Shown piece by piece: positions 5,810 to 16,000 of a stretch of DNA of 35,414 nucleotides. The notes beneath the pieces are model-generated. The model had not been told where the DNA came from. It did no database searches and saw only the letters and a program-made list of their open reading frames with translations. Source of the stretch: a virus. How positions within the stretch are numbered: position 1 is the first letter of the stretch; each line of letters opens with the position of its first letter. Position numbers and translations under genes: made by a program. The stretch covers positions 5,995 through 41,408 of IMG/VR virus record IMGVR_UViG_3300003813_000015; one strand, written 5' to 3'.

Positions 5810-6088
5810 ATGCCCCGACGCTTCCCAAACGACATCTGGCTGAAAGCCTCTGACGAGGCGTTCGACTCTGTCCCCCAAACTTGTCCGGCGATACAGGAGG
5901 AATTTGCAAAAACCATACGAGCCATCAACGAACGATGTGACCTTGACCCTAGGCAGGAGCGTATCGTGCGTGGCCTCCTAGGGCGTCTTAGGTACGTCGT
6001 CCGCACTAGGGCAACCGAGCCACTGCGTACAGGGATGACCTACGCCATCGCTCAACGGATGGATCCAGAATACGAGGGCGAAGAATAA
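5810..6088 (+). CDS. Hypothetical protein, 92 residues
   Basis: I do not recognise it. It is a soluble, helical protein (MPRRFPNDIWLKASDEAF, then ERCDLDPRQERIVRGLLGRLRYVVRTRATEPLRTG). It is the first gene after the best promoter in the window and has almost no leader. The next gene starts three bases after its stop, so the two are probably translated from one message. Confidence 0.75.
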   Translation: MPRRFPNDIWLKASDEAFDSVPQTCPAIQEEFAKTIRAINERCDLDPRQERIVRGLLGRLRYVVRTRATEPLRTGMTYAIAQRMDPEYEGEE

Positions 6089-6091
6089 TTT

Positions 6092-6613
6092 ATGTCAGAC
6101 ACAACAACACCAGAGACCCCTGCGGTCGAACCCACTCCGGCAACGGAGACATCAACAACTGCACCTGCTTCCCCCTCGCCGGAGAACGTGGTGCTTTTTC
6201 CTCAAGCCTCGGAGACGAGTCATACAGCCAACGCCCCCGAGGCATCTTTAGCTACAGAGCCCAACCCACAGGCTGTTTCTACGGGTGCATCAGCAACCCC
6301 TGCTGTCGAACAGGGCGAAGAGCCCCGACCTCTCCTAGTGAGCCGACTGATTCATGTGATCGGTCAGTTCCTTTCGGAGTACGTCGACAAGCCAGCACAC
6401 GAAATGAGCGAGGAGATGAAGCACTTGTTTGCTCTGTTCTCCCAGCATCTGATGCTTGTTAATTCGATCAATGCCGACGAGGCACTTGCTCAAAAGGTTA
6501 TCGAAGCTGTCGATAAAGAGATTGCAAAGGTGACCGAAGAGTTTGGAGGCGAGCGTAAGGCCGACCCAGTAGCTTCCGACCCTAGCAACATCGTCGTTCC
6601 CAACATCCACTAG
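6092..6613 (+). CDS. Hypothetical protein with Pro/Thr/Ala-rich N-terminus, 173 residues
   Basis: I do not recognise it. Residues 1-75 are low-complexity Thr/Pro/Ala/Glu and probably disordered. Residues about 80-160 are predicted helical (LVSRLIHVIGQFLSEYVDKPAHEMSEEMKHLFALFSQHLM, then DEALAQKVIEAVDKEIAKV). There is no signal peptide or full membrane helix. It sits between the 92-residue gene and a two-helix membrane protein, with spacings of three and two bases, so the three form one translation unit. A lysis or membrane-associated role is possible but not shown. Confidence 0.78.
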   Translation: MSDTTTPETPAVEPTPATETSTTAPASPSPENVVLFPQASETSHTANAPEASLATEPNPQAVSTGASATPAVEQGEEPRPLLVSRLIHVIGQFLSEYVDKPAHEMSEEMKHLFALFSQHLMLVNSINADEALAQKVIEAVDKEIAKVTEEFGGERKADPVASDPSNIVVPNIH

Positions 6614-6615
6614 GG

Positions 6616-6837
6616 ATGGACTTCACCCTCTCAGTCTTTGGCATCTTGCTTCTCAATGCGTTGTACCTCCTAGAACGGGCACTAGGGTACGCCGAGGAGA
6701 TCCATAATGAGCGAAGACTGGGAGGCGGAGTCGATCAGGAGCTTTGGTTTTCCCTCTTGGTCAGGCTGTTCTTTCTTTGCCTGAACCTCGCCGGTCTTTG
6801 GCTTTGCCTCTTTCGTTTTCTCTCTAGGGCGTCCTAG
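6616..6837 (+). CDS. Small two-helix membrane protein, holin-like in size
   Basis: The 73-residue protein has two hydrophobic segments (about 4-22, TLSVFGILLLNALYLLERA, and about 44-66, WFSLLVRLFFLCLNLAGLWL) joined by a charged loop with KR/EE residues. Size and topology fit a class II holin, which makes pores for lysis, but other small membrane proteins look the same and no endolysin is adjacent. Its start is two bases after the previous stop. The stop TAG is tail-to-tail with the opposite gene: CTAG at 6834-6837 ends both. Confidence 0.65.
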   Translation: MDFTLSVFGILLLNALYLLERALGYAEEIHNERRLGGGVDQELWFSLLVRLFFLCLNLAGLWLCLFRFLSRAS

Positions 6838-7049
6838 AGCACTTCTTCACCACCCAGGCGGGAACGCGTCCACGCCAGGATATCCTCCCTAGGGTGCCCT
6901 AGGGTGATGTTATTTCCCCGCCGGTGGGCCGAAACCTTATCCTCCAGTTGCCCTAGGGTATTAGCCTCGAACCTGAACCGGGTTCCCGGTTGAATGTAGT
7001 ACCACCCTCCGGGAGGAGTGATGGAACTATCCTCGCCCCAGAGACTCAT
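6834..7049 (-). CDS. Small conserved-looking phage protein, 71 residues
   Basis: It starts three bases after the stop of the giant virion gene and is the last gene of the - strand structural unit. The product, with GGWYYIQPGTRFRF, FEANTLGQLEDKVSAHRRGNN and a hydrophilic tail, resembles short phage proteins of the form P.T...F.A.TL..L...V..HR that I have seen near virion genes, but I cannot name a function. It has no membrane segment. Three CCCTAGGG palindromes lie in it within 72 bases (6887-6958). Its TAG stop shares CTAG with the convergent + strand gene. Confidence 0.65.
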   Translation of the reverse strand: MSLWGEDSSITPPGGWYYIQPGTRFRFEANTLGQLEDKVSAHRRGNNITLGHPREDILAWTRSRLGGEEVL

Positions 7050-7052
7050 GCC

Positions 7053-10000
7053 CTAGTGCCCTAGGTTGAGGTTTACTGTTTCCGGCGTGGCGTTGATTGC
7101 GTTCTGCAACCACTGCACTCGGTCGTCTTGACCCCTGCTCTGGAGTAGCTTGATCGATGCCGCACTAGGTTGGAATCTCTTGTAAGTCGCACTGGTAACT
7201 TGGTCGATGACATCCTGAGATACTCTAGCTCCCTTGAGGGCGGTCTGTATCTGCTCTGGGCTCATGCCGAGCTGGATTGCCGCCTCGTACTTTGTGCGTA
7301 GATCCTGCACTAGGGCTTGGTGAGCCTCATTCGCTTGCTTGTACCCTTGGGTAACCTGCGGTTCCGTCCTAGAGCCGATGCTTGTTGCGGCGTGCGACAA
7401 TAGCTGTGAAGCGTTTGCACTCTGTTGCATGAACTGGGATCCCGTGAAATGCAACGAGTTTGCAAGGTTCATGTCAGCCGCACGCCATCCAACCATGTTG
7501 GCAATTTCCTGACCGGCATCGTAGGAGCGTCCGCTGTCTGAAACATAGCCAGTAGCACCCTTGTAAATACGATTTATGCTGTCGATAGCACCTGGGCTTA
7601 GGGCAGTCCACAAGCGGTTGGTGACTGCAAGACCGATGTTTGCCGCCGAGTCCTGCGGGTTGTAAAGCGGTGCTCCATTGGCTGAGTTTTTGTTACGAGC
7701 AATGTCCATGATCGCACTGGTCGTAAGCTGTTCCTTATCGAAGGGCTGAAAGAGTTCTCCCATTCCGTCGATCATTGCGTCGTGGAGTCCTTTTCCAAAG
7801 TCGCCCTCATCGTTGGAGAACGCACGGATCACCGCCTTGATCGGGGTGCGAAGAATCTTATAGTGATCCCACCATGAGAGATCGAAGTACCCGACCTTTC
7901 CATCGGCCTTCTGGAAAGGAATGATCTGAGCATTCTTCTGCCATTCAGGTAGGAATTTACGGAGAGCCTCCTGATCCTCGTCGGTCATGCCACTTGCGGC
8001 CTGAGTCATGGCAATCAGGGCGGACGGCCCTAGGGCGACCGTTGCGATACCACGCATACGATCCCAGCCCATCTTGGTAAGCTCCGCGTTTCCGGTGGCA
8101 TTGCCTTCCTTGATCTCGTCATGTGCCAACTTCAGCAGGTTGTAGCTGGTACGATAAACCTCGGAGCTGAAACGAACGAACGGGGCAACGATAGGAACCT
8201 TGGAGAGTTCCTTTACGATCGCCGGCGATCGGTCATAGCTCCAGTGACAATCTAGGGCGATCTGAGCCGCCTTCTGATCTACCTGCTCCGGCGTCCATTC
8301 TGGGTGGGCGTTTGCGTATTTCTGACGCTCGCCGTAGAAGATGGCAACCTTGTAAGCCGCATCCGAAACTCCGTACAGGGTTTCAGGGAGATGCTTTAGC
8401 TTCACGCCACGGATATCGGTATCCCCGATCTTGTTCAGCGGGGAGGCAATCTTGCGTAGGAAGTCCCCTAGGGGAGTCTGTTTTCCGTTCTCATTACCAT
8501 CGATGAGTTCATGTAGCAGGCGGTTTGCCTCTGACTGGTGGAGCAGACCTAGCTCGGTTAGCCTTTGGATCTCTGGAAGATTGTTGCGTGCGTCCTCTAG
8601 GGAGCTGAACGGATTGATCTTACCATACGCTTCCTTCAGGTTTTTTGGAACTAGGCCACCATGCCAGTTGGCGGTGGTCACCAACCCTAGGAGGTTGGAT
8701 ACATTGTGACGAACCTGCGCCGCCGGCGAGAACTGGGTCTTTGCGCCCATCGAGTAACCCGTGACTTTCTTGAAGAGATCGAGCAACCAAGGCGTGTCGC
8801 TTGCGCCCATCCTAGGGAGCATCCGAAGCAGTCCATCACCGATTTCTTTTTGGATAAAGAGGCCGTTGAGCGGAGCCAATGATTCGTTATTGATCGAAGC
8901 GATAGGAACGTACTTGTGAGGGATTGACCTACCTTTGTTCTTTGGATCTGCCGGATCATATAGCGAACCATCCTTGAGGCCGGACTCCCGAAGGTCTGAA
9001 AGGAACTTATGATTTGCCAGAACTGCGGCCTGCCTGCCCATTGTGTCTGCGGCGATAGTTGCAGGATCCTTTCGCTCCCCTAGGTACTGCTTGAGGTCAT
9101 CCTCTAGGTTTCCGCGTTTCAGGAAAGTGCTCAGGTCTTTTTGACCAGGGAACTGTCCAATCGTGAACCGGCGATCCAAAGAATTCTCCCTAGGGTTTAG
9201 AAGCCTGTTCAACGAATCGTGAACCTCTTCCTCTGTAACCTGATCCTTGGCAACTTGAAGTGCCTCCTCTTTTGTCATTGTTCCGCCGGCCTTGCGGTTC
9301 TCGTTAAGAATCTCCGGCGCCCTTTCCTTTGCCAAAAAGTTACGGGTGCTGGTCTCCATACGGCGTGCCAGCTCTGGGTTCTTCTTGACCATGTCGTCAT
9401 GGGTCAAACCGGCATCCAGATGGTCGTAGGATCGGGTAATATAGATTCCATGATTCTCCTCTAGGGTAGCCTTGAGATCACCACTGACCACGCCCTGCCG
9501 GATTAACTCCTGTTGCAACGAGTCAATGCCATCACGGAAAGAAACGATAGCCGCCCGTGCCCTAGGGGGTAGCGAATCCAGAGCTTTTTGTTGTTCGTCC
9601 CGGTAAGTTTCACGATTCTTTTGCGTAAGTTCCCTGGCGAGTTTGATTGCCGCCTCGCTCCCGTTCTTTGCCTGCTCCTCGTTGACACGTTTTACGTCAA
9701 GGTCGGTCAGGGGATTCCCGTAGTTTCCTAGGGCGGTTCGTGCTTCAAGCAACTGCGCTTCGGATATCTTATTGCCGTAATCGTTCTTCAGGGCTTCAGA
9801 CCACAACCTATTTGCGTACTTGATGTGGTTCTCGGCCTTCAGCTTGATGCCCTGAGCCACTTGGTGACTGAACGATACGTTTTTGTTTACGCCCTTGTCT
9901 GGGCCGGTAAAGAGTCCGGCCAACCTAGTTTTCACTCCGTTGTAGGAGGAGATGTCTTTACCAAATAGCGTTTCCTTTGCCCCCTCTGGGATGATCGAAC

Positions 10001-13000
10001 CGACCTTCCTTAATGTGTCCCTGACGACACTAGGGCGTTCCTCCGAATAAAGGGCTTTGTCTAGATGTCCGCTATTATCTGCGCTGTAAGCTGTGAGTCC
10101 GTCAGCGTTTTCAAGCGCGGGTCTCGTCGCACCCAGATATCTCCTAAGACTTGCCTCTCCGACTCGGAAAGGGTCAGGAGTCCCGTCATTTTTCGTCTCT
10201 GCAAGTCCCTCAGTAATTCTGCTTCGGATGTCGTGAATGGATACTGATGCTCCGTTCTCGTCGGTAAAGTTTCCTGTGGCTGGGTCATAGCTATGTGAGA
10301 CAAGTTCGGGTGCGGCTTGTTCAATATAACTCTTCTCGGCACGCATTAAAGCGGAGACTTTTCCTGCGGTATCTAGGCTCTCCCATTTACGCAGGGATCC
10401 ATCCTTGTCGAGGTTTGGGAACATCCGGCTACGCTGATCGATGGTAGGCCGGAAATGCTCTGCATCTTGGTTTCGTATTGCAGATGAGATCTGTTGTGCG
10501 TTCCTACGGAAATGACCCGCCCATGAGGTCGTCGTGTCAGGAACTACCTTCTGTCCGGTGTTGTGAGCCCATTGGTAGATCGCTTGATAAATGCTGGAAG
10601 CCTTACGGATTGTTCCGTTGGCTCCGTCGGAAGAATCGATTGTCAGGCTATCTTTTTCGCTGTGAGGTACTGAATCATCGTACAGACGAACTGATCCCTT
10701 TGCGGCAACCGCCTGTGTTTCTGGCAGTTGAAAGTCTGGGCTTTTGTCTGTTGGGCGAATCGTAAGGACGCCGTTCTCGGCTTTGATTACTTTTCCGTCA
10801 GAGTATCCATCGTTTCTCTTTCCGTCGGTAGCAGGGAAAAGAACCATATCTCCTTTGATCGGGGTTTCAGAAATCAGCTTCATGCCATAGGCATCGAATG
10901 AAGAGAATTTGCTACCCGTGGAATTCAGAACCTCCGTCAGGTCATCACTCTTTGAGAGTTCTTGGGGGAGACGGAACATGTCCTGACCCTTCTCGCGCCC
11001 TAGGCGCAACATCGATTCCCCTAGGGACTCGCGAGCTGGTGACTCCAAAGGAGTTTCCTTGCCGGCAAGCATACGAGCCCCCACCTTTTTCATTGCACTG
11101 TACGCTTCTTTTGTAGGAGCCCCACCCCACTCCGAAGCGTCCGATTGAGCGGCTTTCTTCCACTCCTCATAAGATGCAGTAGCGGCAAGTCGTTGGAGAT
11201 CTGCTTGCGAGTAAGTTTCTCCAGGCTCCTCCTCATTCTTTGCCTGGACAGCCGGCTTTTCGGTTTTCTGCTCCACCCTAGGGGGTTCAGGTGCCGGTGC
11301 TATTTCAGCCACCTGCTTACGCTCTACCGGAGTGCTTTCTTTCTTTGGCCTTCCTCGTTTTGGCTTCGGGGGTTCAGGAGTAGGAGGCTCTGGTTCAGGC
11401 CCCTTATCTGATCCGGCTGGTGGCGCAGGCGGCTCCTCCTCATCCGGCTTCTTTGTGTCCGTCGGAGTTGGTGTTTCCTTGGGAGATGTTTCTCCACTTG
11501 AATTCTCCTTGGCCGGCTCTACGTCTTTAATTCCTTCCTTGGAGTTCCACTCCTTGATCAGAGCCGTCCTATCATTGGTCGTTCCGCGTAGGTTGCGTTG
11601 TTCGATCTGATCCCTGATCCATGATTCACGACGCTCGTAGCCCTTCATCTCTGCGTGCAACGGAGATGCTTTGTTCTCCCTAGGATTGCTATGCGTCAGG
11701 TCAAATGCAGAACTGAAAGCACGAACCAGAGGGGAGTTTTGATCTGCTTTGCGCCCAGAGACCAGCTCTGTAAGTGCTCCGTAAACCTTGCGTGCGGTAC
11801 CTTTCAGAGGGCCTTTGCCGTCTCCGTAATCCAATCCCAGGGACTGCCCTAGGGCATGGAGATCCGGGCTCTCCTGGATTCCCCGGACAAATTCTTCCGG
11901 GCTACGCAGGAAAGTATATCCGTAATCGTTCTCGCCTTTGCCCTGAGACATTTCACGGGCTTTGGCTTCGATCTCGGCGGGAGTTCCGGCAATCCCCGCA
12001 CGATCCAAAAAAGCTTTGTAGGCTGACTTGATTTCATCAAGTGCCTTGGATTCGGTTGGGTTTAGCTTTGTTTTACCCGTGATCTTGTCTCGCTCTACCG
12101 TATGGAGGAGTTCGTGGATATACGTTCCGATGATTCCCCTATCGGCTTGGGCGTTCAGGTTAAGGGCTACGTTGTGTCCTTTGCCCTGCTTTGTCGCCAG
12201 TCCGCTCCAAGGAGCTTCTCCTGTGGGGCTGGTCTTGTCGGTGAAGCGACCGATCTGCGTGGCAACTTTGTTCCAGTCAACCTTGGTTCCCGACAACATG
12301 GTTCGAGCTACAAGGGCGAGATCGCTAGGAACTCCTTCTAGTTTACCGGAAGCCACCCTAGTGAGGAATTCGGCAGGGGAACGGAAAGCACCAGAGCGAA
12401 TCAGGTCTGCGTAGTTTTTACGGATGATCTGTGCCCTTTCGGCAGGCGTTCTCCTGATACTTTCCTCCCTGGCACCGGCTACAAGTTCTCCTAGGGTTTT
12501 GTTGACCACATCCTCCACCCTAGGAGCGGCACTTTCAATGCGCTCATTAGCATGGGCCGAGCTTGAGTCGGCCTGCGTGGTTAGCGCGGTATGCGCTTTG
12601 TCGATCTCTTCAGGCGACATCTTTGCGATCTCCGCATCGGAGAGTCGCCCTGCCGACTGAACGAGTCGGCTCTTTACTGCGGCTGAGAGGGCTCTGGATT
12701 GCTCAGGAGATGCTCCCAAGCTGAATCCTCGTGGTGCTGTAGCATCGGATGCTGAAACGCTTCCGGCTGTGTCTTCAGTAGATCCGCCAGACCCGACTGA
12801 TCCCCCTGCTGTAGCTTCATTTTCACTTGATCTGGCAGGGCTTTCCAATCCGTCGGATGTGCTTTCGCCATCGCCAGAGACAGGAGTTGAACCCTCGCCG
12901 ACTTGGACATCGGAACCTCTGGCTCCTCCGTTTCTTCTGTTGGTTTCGTTATCATAAATTTCTTTCTTAATTTTGTTCCAAGTGTTGCGTTGAGCCTTGG

Positions 13001-16000
13001 TGAGATTTGACTTTTTGTTCGACGCAATCAAGGCTTCGTGAAGCTCTAGTGCATCCATTCCGACTTTATCGATAAAGTCACTACTTGCTTTTGGTAGACC
13101 TTGGAATGCTGGATGAGTGTCGCTACCCACACCATCTGGAAGATCAGAAAGACTTTTTAGAACTGTGTCTCCCTGATTTGCGTCGCTTACAGGCTTAGGC
13201 TGTGTGTCGGTAGTTTGCTCTGAAAAATTATCGCCTTCGATGCGGGTATCCCCTTCATCGTGAAGGTCTGACAACCCTGTGTTTGGGTCGTCAATGGATA
13301 AGAACGTCCGTGATCGTGCGCCGGCAGTTTTAGTTTTCTCATTAGCCTTGAGAAGTGCCTGTTTTGATGCGGCGTAAACATTGTTTTCCGACAACCTAGG
13401 AGCCGCCACCTTGTGATATTCCATCACCGAAGTGAGATGAGTCTTGTCGGCCTTGGTCAGTTTCATTTGACGCTGTTTGGCCTGTTCTAGGGTAGACTGA
13501 ACTGCCTGCGAGTATTCCTTATCGGTCAACTTACGGCCTGCATTATTACGGATACGTTCTTCTATTTTTGAAGCGTCGCTACCGGAAAGTGTTCCACCGC
13601 CAGGTGTTCCAGATGATCCTGGTATTGTTTTCCCTGCGATTGAAGATTCTACATCTCCTCTGGCTACAGTATATGACTTTGGTGCGTCTATCAGCTTTTG
13701 CTCTACGGCAGATCTAAAGTCATCCCTGTTGAAAGTTCTGTTTTTTATTTTCTCTAGGAGGGCTTCCATGCCCATCAACTGCTTGGTGGTATAGTCTGTT
13801 TCTTCGGCACCCTTGTTTAGCGTATCCTTAAAGTGCTGTTCAATTTTCCTTAGACCTTCGCTTGTGTAGTCTGAGTCTTGTACCTTGATCCCTTTTTCTA
13901 GAAGACCTGAAGAAAGGTTCTTTGCGGTTGCGAGATCGTCTTCTTGCACGGATCCATTGACCTTCCGCATAAGCGGAACTCCCTTTTCGCCTTTTTCGCT
14001 TTTACCTGCACGACCTACACCTCGTTGTTCGGCACGGACAACCGCCTCATCAGCCTTGTCGGATGCACCTTCAATCTTGGCTCGTGCGATCCTCGCTATG
14101 TTTGAGAACAGCATTGAAGTCAAAGACTTCTGGGTATCGTTTTTAGGTTCAGGTGCTTTTCTTCCGCTCTTGCGGATATCACGAGCAAGGCGTGGCACGA
14201 CCCCAGACTTGGCTTCTTCCTTAACTGAATCTCGGAAAGTGCTGTTATCGATATGCTCTAGGGCACGACCCGCCACCGTGTTTAACAGTTGCGACTCGGT
14301 ATGGTTCAGAGGGTTCTTTTGGATCTCCGAGTTTTCAGAATTTTCCTGATTCTCCCTGCGGGTAATGTGACCTTCACGGGCAATATCAGACCGCTCTGCA
14401 CGAAGACCTGGCGTATTGAACCTAGTTGTAAGTATGTCCGGCCCTCGCTTCTGGCTGTATTTGCCTTTGATCCCAACTGGAACGTCCACGCTGAACGTGT
14501 CTGGCTTTCCTGGAAAGTAGGTAGGATGACCATTAGCTTTGGTCATTACCGGATCCAAAGCTCCTCGCATTCTCCATGATGTTCCAAGGTAATCGTGAAC
14601 AGCGGTAACTTGCATCAAGCCATTTGGTAGCTTGGTAAATTCAAATCCAGGAGGCGCAATCGATCCTTTCGGAGCAAGAACCCGTAGACCTTGGTTCATC
14701 TGCCGAACCGTGGTTTCTTTTACTTTTTCTAATCTGTTCTTTATTTCTTGCGCCTTTGAAGCTGATCTTCCTCCGTCTGTAACGCCATCTTCCGCGTTAA
14801 GTAGGGCAATCCGATCTGCAGAAGAAAGCTCACCGCCCGTCCAAATTCCGTGGGTTTTTTTTGATTTTGATTCGTAACGAGCAGGCAGGGCTCCGGTTGC
14901 GACCACCTTGGAGTAATCTCCCGTCTTTCCGGCTTCATCAAGCAGTGCATGGATCGGGTCATTCTCTCGATTCTTGTTCTCATTGAACGGAAGCAATCCA
15001 TCTTTAAGAACAATATCTCCCGATACTGCCGTTGGGCTTTGCTGATCGCCCTCAACACGGATGTTGGACATCCCTGACTGCTGGAGTTTCTGAGGTGTTG
15101 GATTATCCCCTAGGGCGGTATTTACGATTTCATCCGTTGTCGGAACCTCTGGCTTTGGTGCCTCTATGCGACTCCAGCTTGAGCGAGGAATAACCTGTGT
15201 TTTTTTACGTCCGGTTACAGGGTTATTATATTGAACTTTTATTGAATCTGCTTCGGGCAGTCCGTGCTCGCTTGGGGTTTCGGCCTGTGTGACCACTGCA
15301 TCGACTTTACCTAGCTCTGGGTGATCGAAGGATACGGGATCACCCACCTGAAGGTTTTGGGTGAAGTTTTCTGGTGTTTTAGAAGCGGCAACAGCCGCAT
15401 CGGCTTGTGCTTTTTTCTCCGATACCTGTGACCCTAGGTCGATTCCTGTTACTTTTTGAAGTGCTGAAGATAGTAGGTTTGGATCCCTGGTTGACTCAGT
15501 GATTGTTCCTACAGGAAATTCCGTCCTGGTATCTTGTTTGTTAGCCGCAAGTTGTCCTAGGACTTGGCCTGCTTCTGCAAACTTCTGCTTTTCAGTTGGG
15601 GTTTCCGTAGAGGATACCGGCTCCGCGGTTGATTCTTCCGCTGGCTGACCGGCAAATGCCTGACCCGATGCGGTTGGGAAGGAAGCAGGGTAGAACTCGG
15701 ATGTGTCCGCCGGCAGTTCAGAGGTAGTCGCAACTGGAAGCTTTTCAGATTCAGAACTCTCGTTGTTATCTTCTTCTGATTTGTTGTTGAGCTTGTCCAA
15801 CTCCTCCTGTGCCAGCAACTCTAGGGTAGCCGCATGGGTGTTATTGGGGTCTTCGGTATTCAGAATGGTCATCGATCCATCTGGATGATTGATCGTCCAT
15901 TTTCCGACCGTGTTGTTTTTCTGAGCCTTGATGCTTTCGCCGGTACGAGGATCCGTGATGGTAACTTCCGGCGATACCGTGTGAGGAGTTGCGTTGTCCG

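Noticed and set aside
10061-10342. A 93-codon frame on the - strand inside the giant gene
   Set aside because: It is offset within a region where the giant frame encodes ordinary, non-low-complexity protein, and no start signal supports it.
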